Positions 63,741-64,000 of a stretch of 64,000 nt of DNA are shown piece after piece. The DNA is from Flavobacteriales bacterium (GTDB lineage: Bacteria > Bacteroidota > Bacteroidia > Flavobacteriales_F > PHOS-HE28): positions 558,001-622,000 of the forward strand of contig JADKHI010000006.1 of NCBI GenBank assembly GCA_016721825.1. Reading direction: 5' to 3'. Position 1 is the first letter of the stretch. Every line of letters begins with the position of its first letter. The notes under the pieces are model-generated. The model ran no database searches, had not been told where the DNA came from, and was given only the letters and a program-made list of their open reading frames with translations. A program made the translations under genes and the position numbers.

Positions 63741-64000
63741 CTACGCGGCTTCCACGGCTCCCTTACGCACCATGCGCTCCGAAGGCACATGCTCGGCCCA
63801 GGCCTCATGCAGGTAGAGGCTCCAACGGCCTTCGTTGTACTCCAAGGCGCTGAGGTTCTCGATCCAATCGCCGGAGTTCAGGTACACGATGCTGCCCTTG
63901 GGTGTATCCACCGTACCGATGCGTGGCTGATGAATGTGGCCGCACACCACGGCCTCGTACCCATCGTGCAGCGCGATGTCGGCCATGGTCTGCTCAAAGT
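63741..64000 (-). CDS. Metallophosphoesterase, C-terminal part (cut by window edge)
   Basis: The last 86 codons of a minus-strand gene entering from the right. ALHDGYEAVVCGHIHQPRIG contains the GHxH metal-ligand motif of calcineurin-like phosphoesterases. YLNSGDWIENLSALEYNEGRW resembles UDP-2,3-diacylglucosamine hydrolase-type (LpxH/LpxI-related) enzymes of Bacteroidota. The N-terminal metal motifs lie outside the window, so the substrate is not assigned. Confidence 0.8.
   Translation of the reverse strand, partial: FEQTMADIALHDGYEAVVCGHIHQPRIGTVDTPKGSIVYLNSGDWIENLSALEYNEGRWSLYLHEAWAEHVPSERMVRKGAVEAA

Overview
The window is a high-GC stretch of a Bacteroidota chromosome, most likely a Flavobacteriales-type lineage. 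The evidence is the gene run ruvA-sprA-gcvH-vanZ, a full-length SprA (the type IX secretion translocon), and about eight secreted proteins ending in the ...YPNP... C-terminal sorting domain used by type IX secretion (T9SS). No rRNA, tRNA, insertion sequence or CRISPR array was seen.

Layout. 0-9 kb: housekeeping/T9SS genes on the minus strand (partial deoC, vanZ-like, gcvH, sprA, ruvA). 9-16.8 kb: a zinc-less sirtuin, two T9SS cargo proteins, and a plus-strand cluster of thioredoxin-fold, outer-membrane barrel and Omp28-like proteins, then queG. 16.8-31.2 kb: a copper-handling island. A long minus-strand run (28.8 to 16.8 kb) carries a small Cys-rich secreted protein, a TylF-type methyltransferase, a T9SS multicopper oxidase, a T9SS thioredoxin-fold protein, a T9SS propeller protein, an AraC regulator with a CxxC metal-binding-like N terminus, a stand-alone HMA pair, a Cu+ P-type ATPase, an HMA/DUF3347 lipoprotein and a CopA-CopB fusion oxidase. 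Next to it are a CPBP-like membrane protein, a four-helix copper-storage protein and a six-domain heavy-metal-binding protein. 31.2-37.3 kb: an accessory block bounded by inverted copies of a hairpin-bearing repeat, holding a 42-bp-period tandem array, an FN3 protein, a second propeller and a second CPBP-like protein. 37.4-39.1 kb: a methyltransferase fused to a nuclease-like domain. 39.2-49.7 kb: a plus-strand metal-efflux operon (His-rich protein, RND pump fused to its outer-membrane channel, His-rich adaptor, MgtC, His-rich lipoproteins, P-type ATPase, DUF3703). 49.7-56.6 kb: a T9SS deiminase, a Cys-rich secreted protein, and a T9SS propeller protein with an MbnH/MbnP-like pair. 57-59.3 kb: a LuxR-type response regulator, a second 42-bp-period array and a second FN3 paralogue. 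59.4-64 kb: a GNAT protein, a dihaem peroxidase, a monohaem cytochrome, a cupredoxin-dockerin-like protein and a partial phosphoesterase.

Two signals are the most unusual. First, two FN3-domain paralogues 25 kb apart are each preceded, about 200-280 bp upstream, by an array with an exact 42-bp period but different sequence. Second, a dyad TACC-N(7-8)-GGTA lies at a fixed distance upstream of three genes, including an identical 16-mer 24.6 kb apart. A practical caution: apparent frameshifts cluster at 19-30 kb. Some compensate within tens of bases, so indel errors in the sequence are as likely as gene decay.
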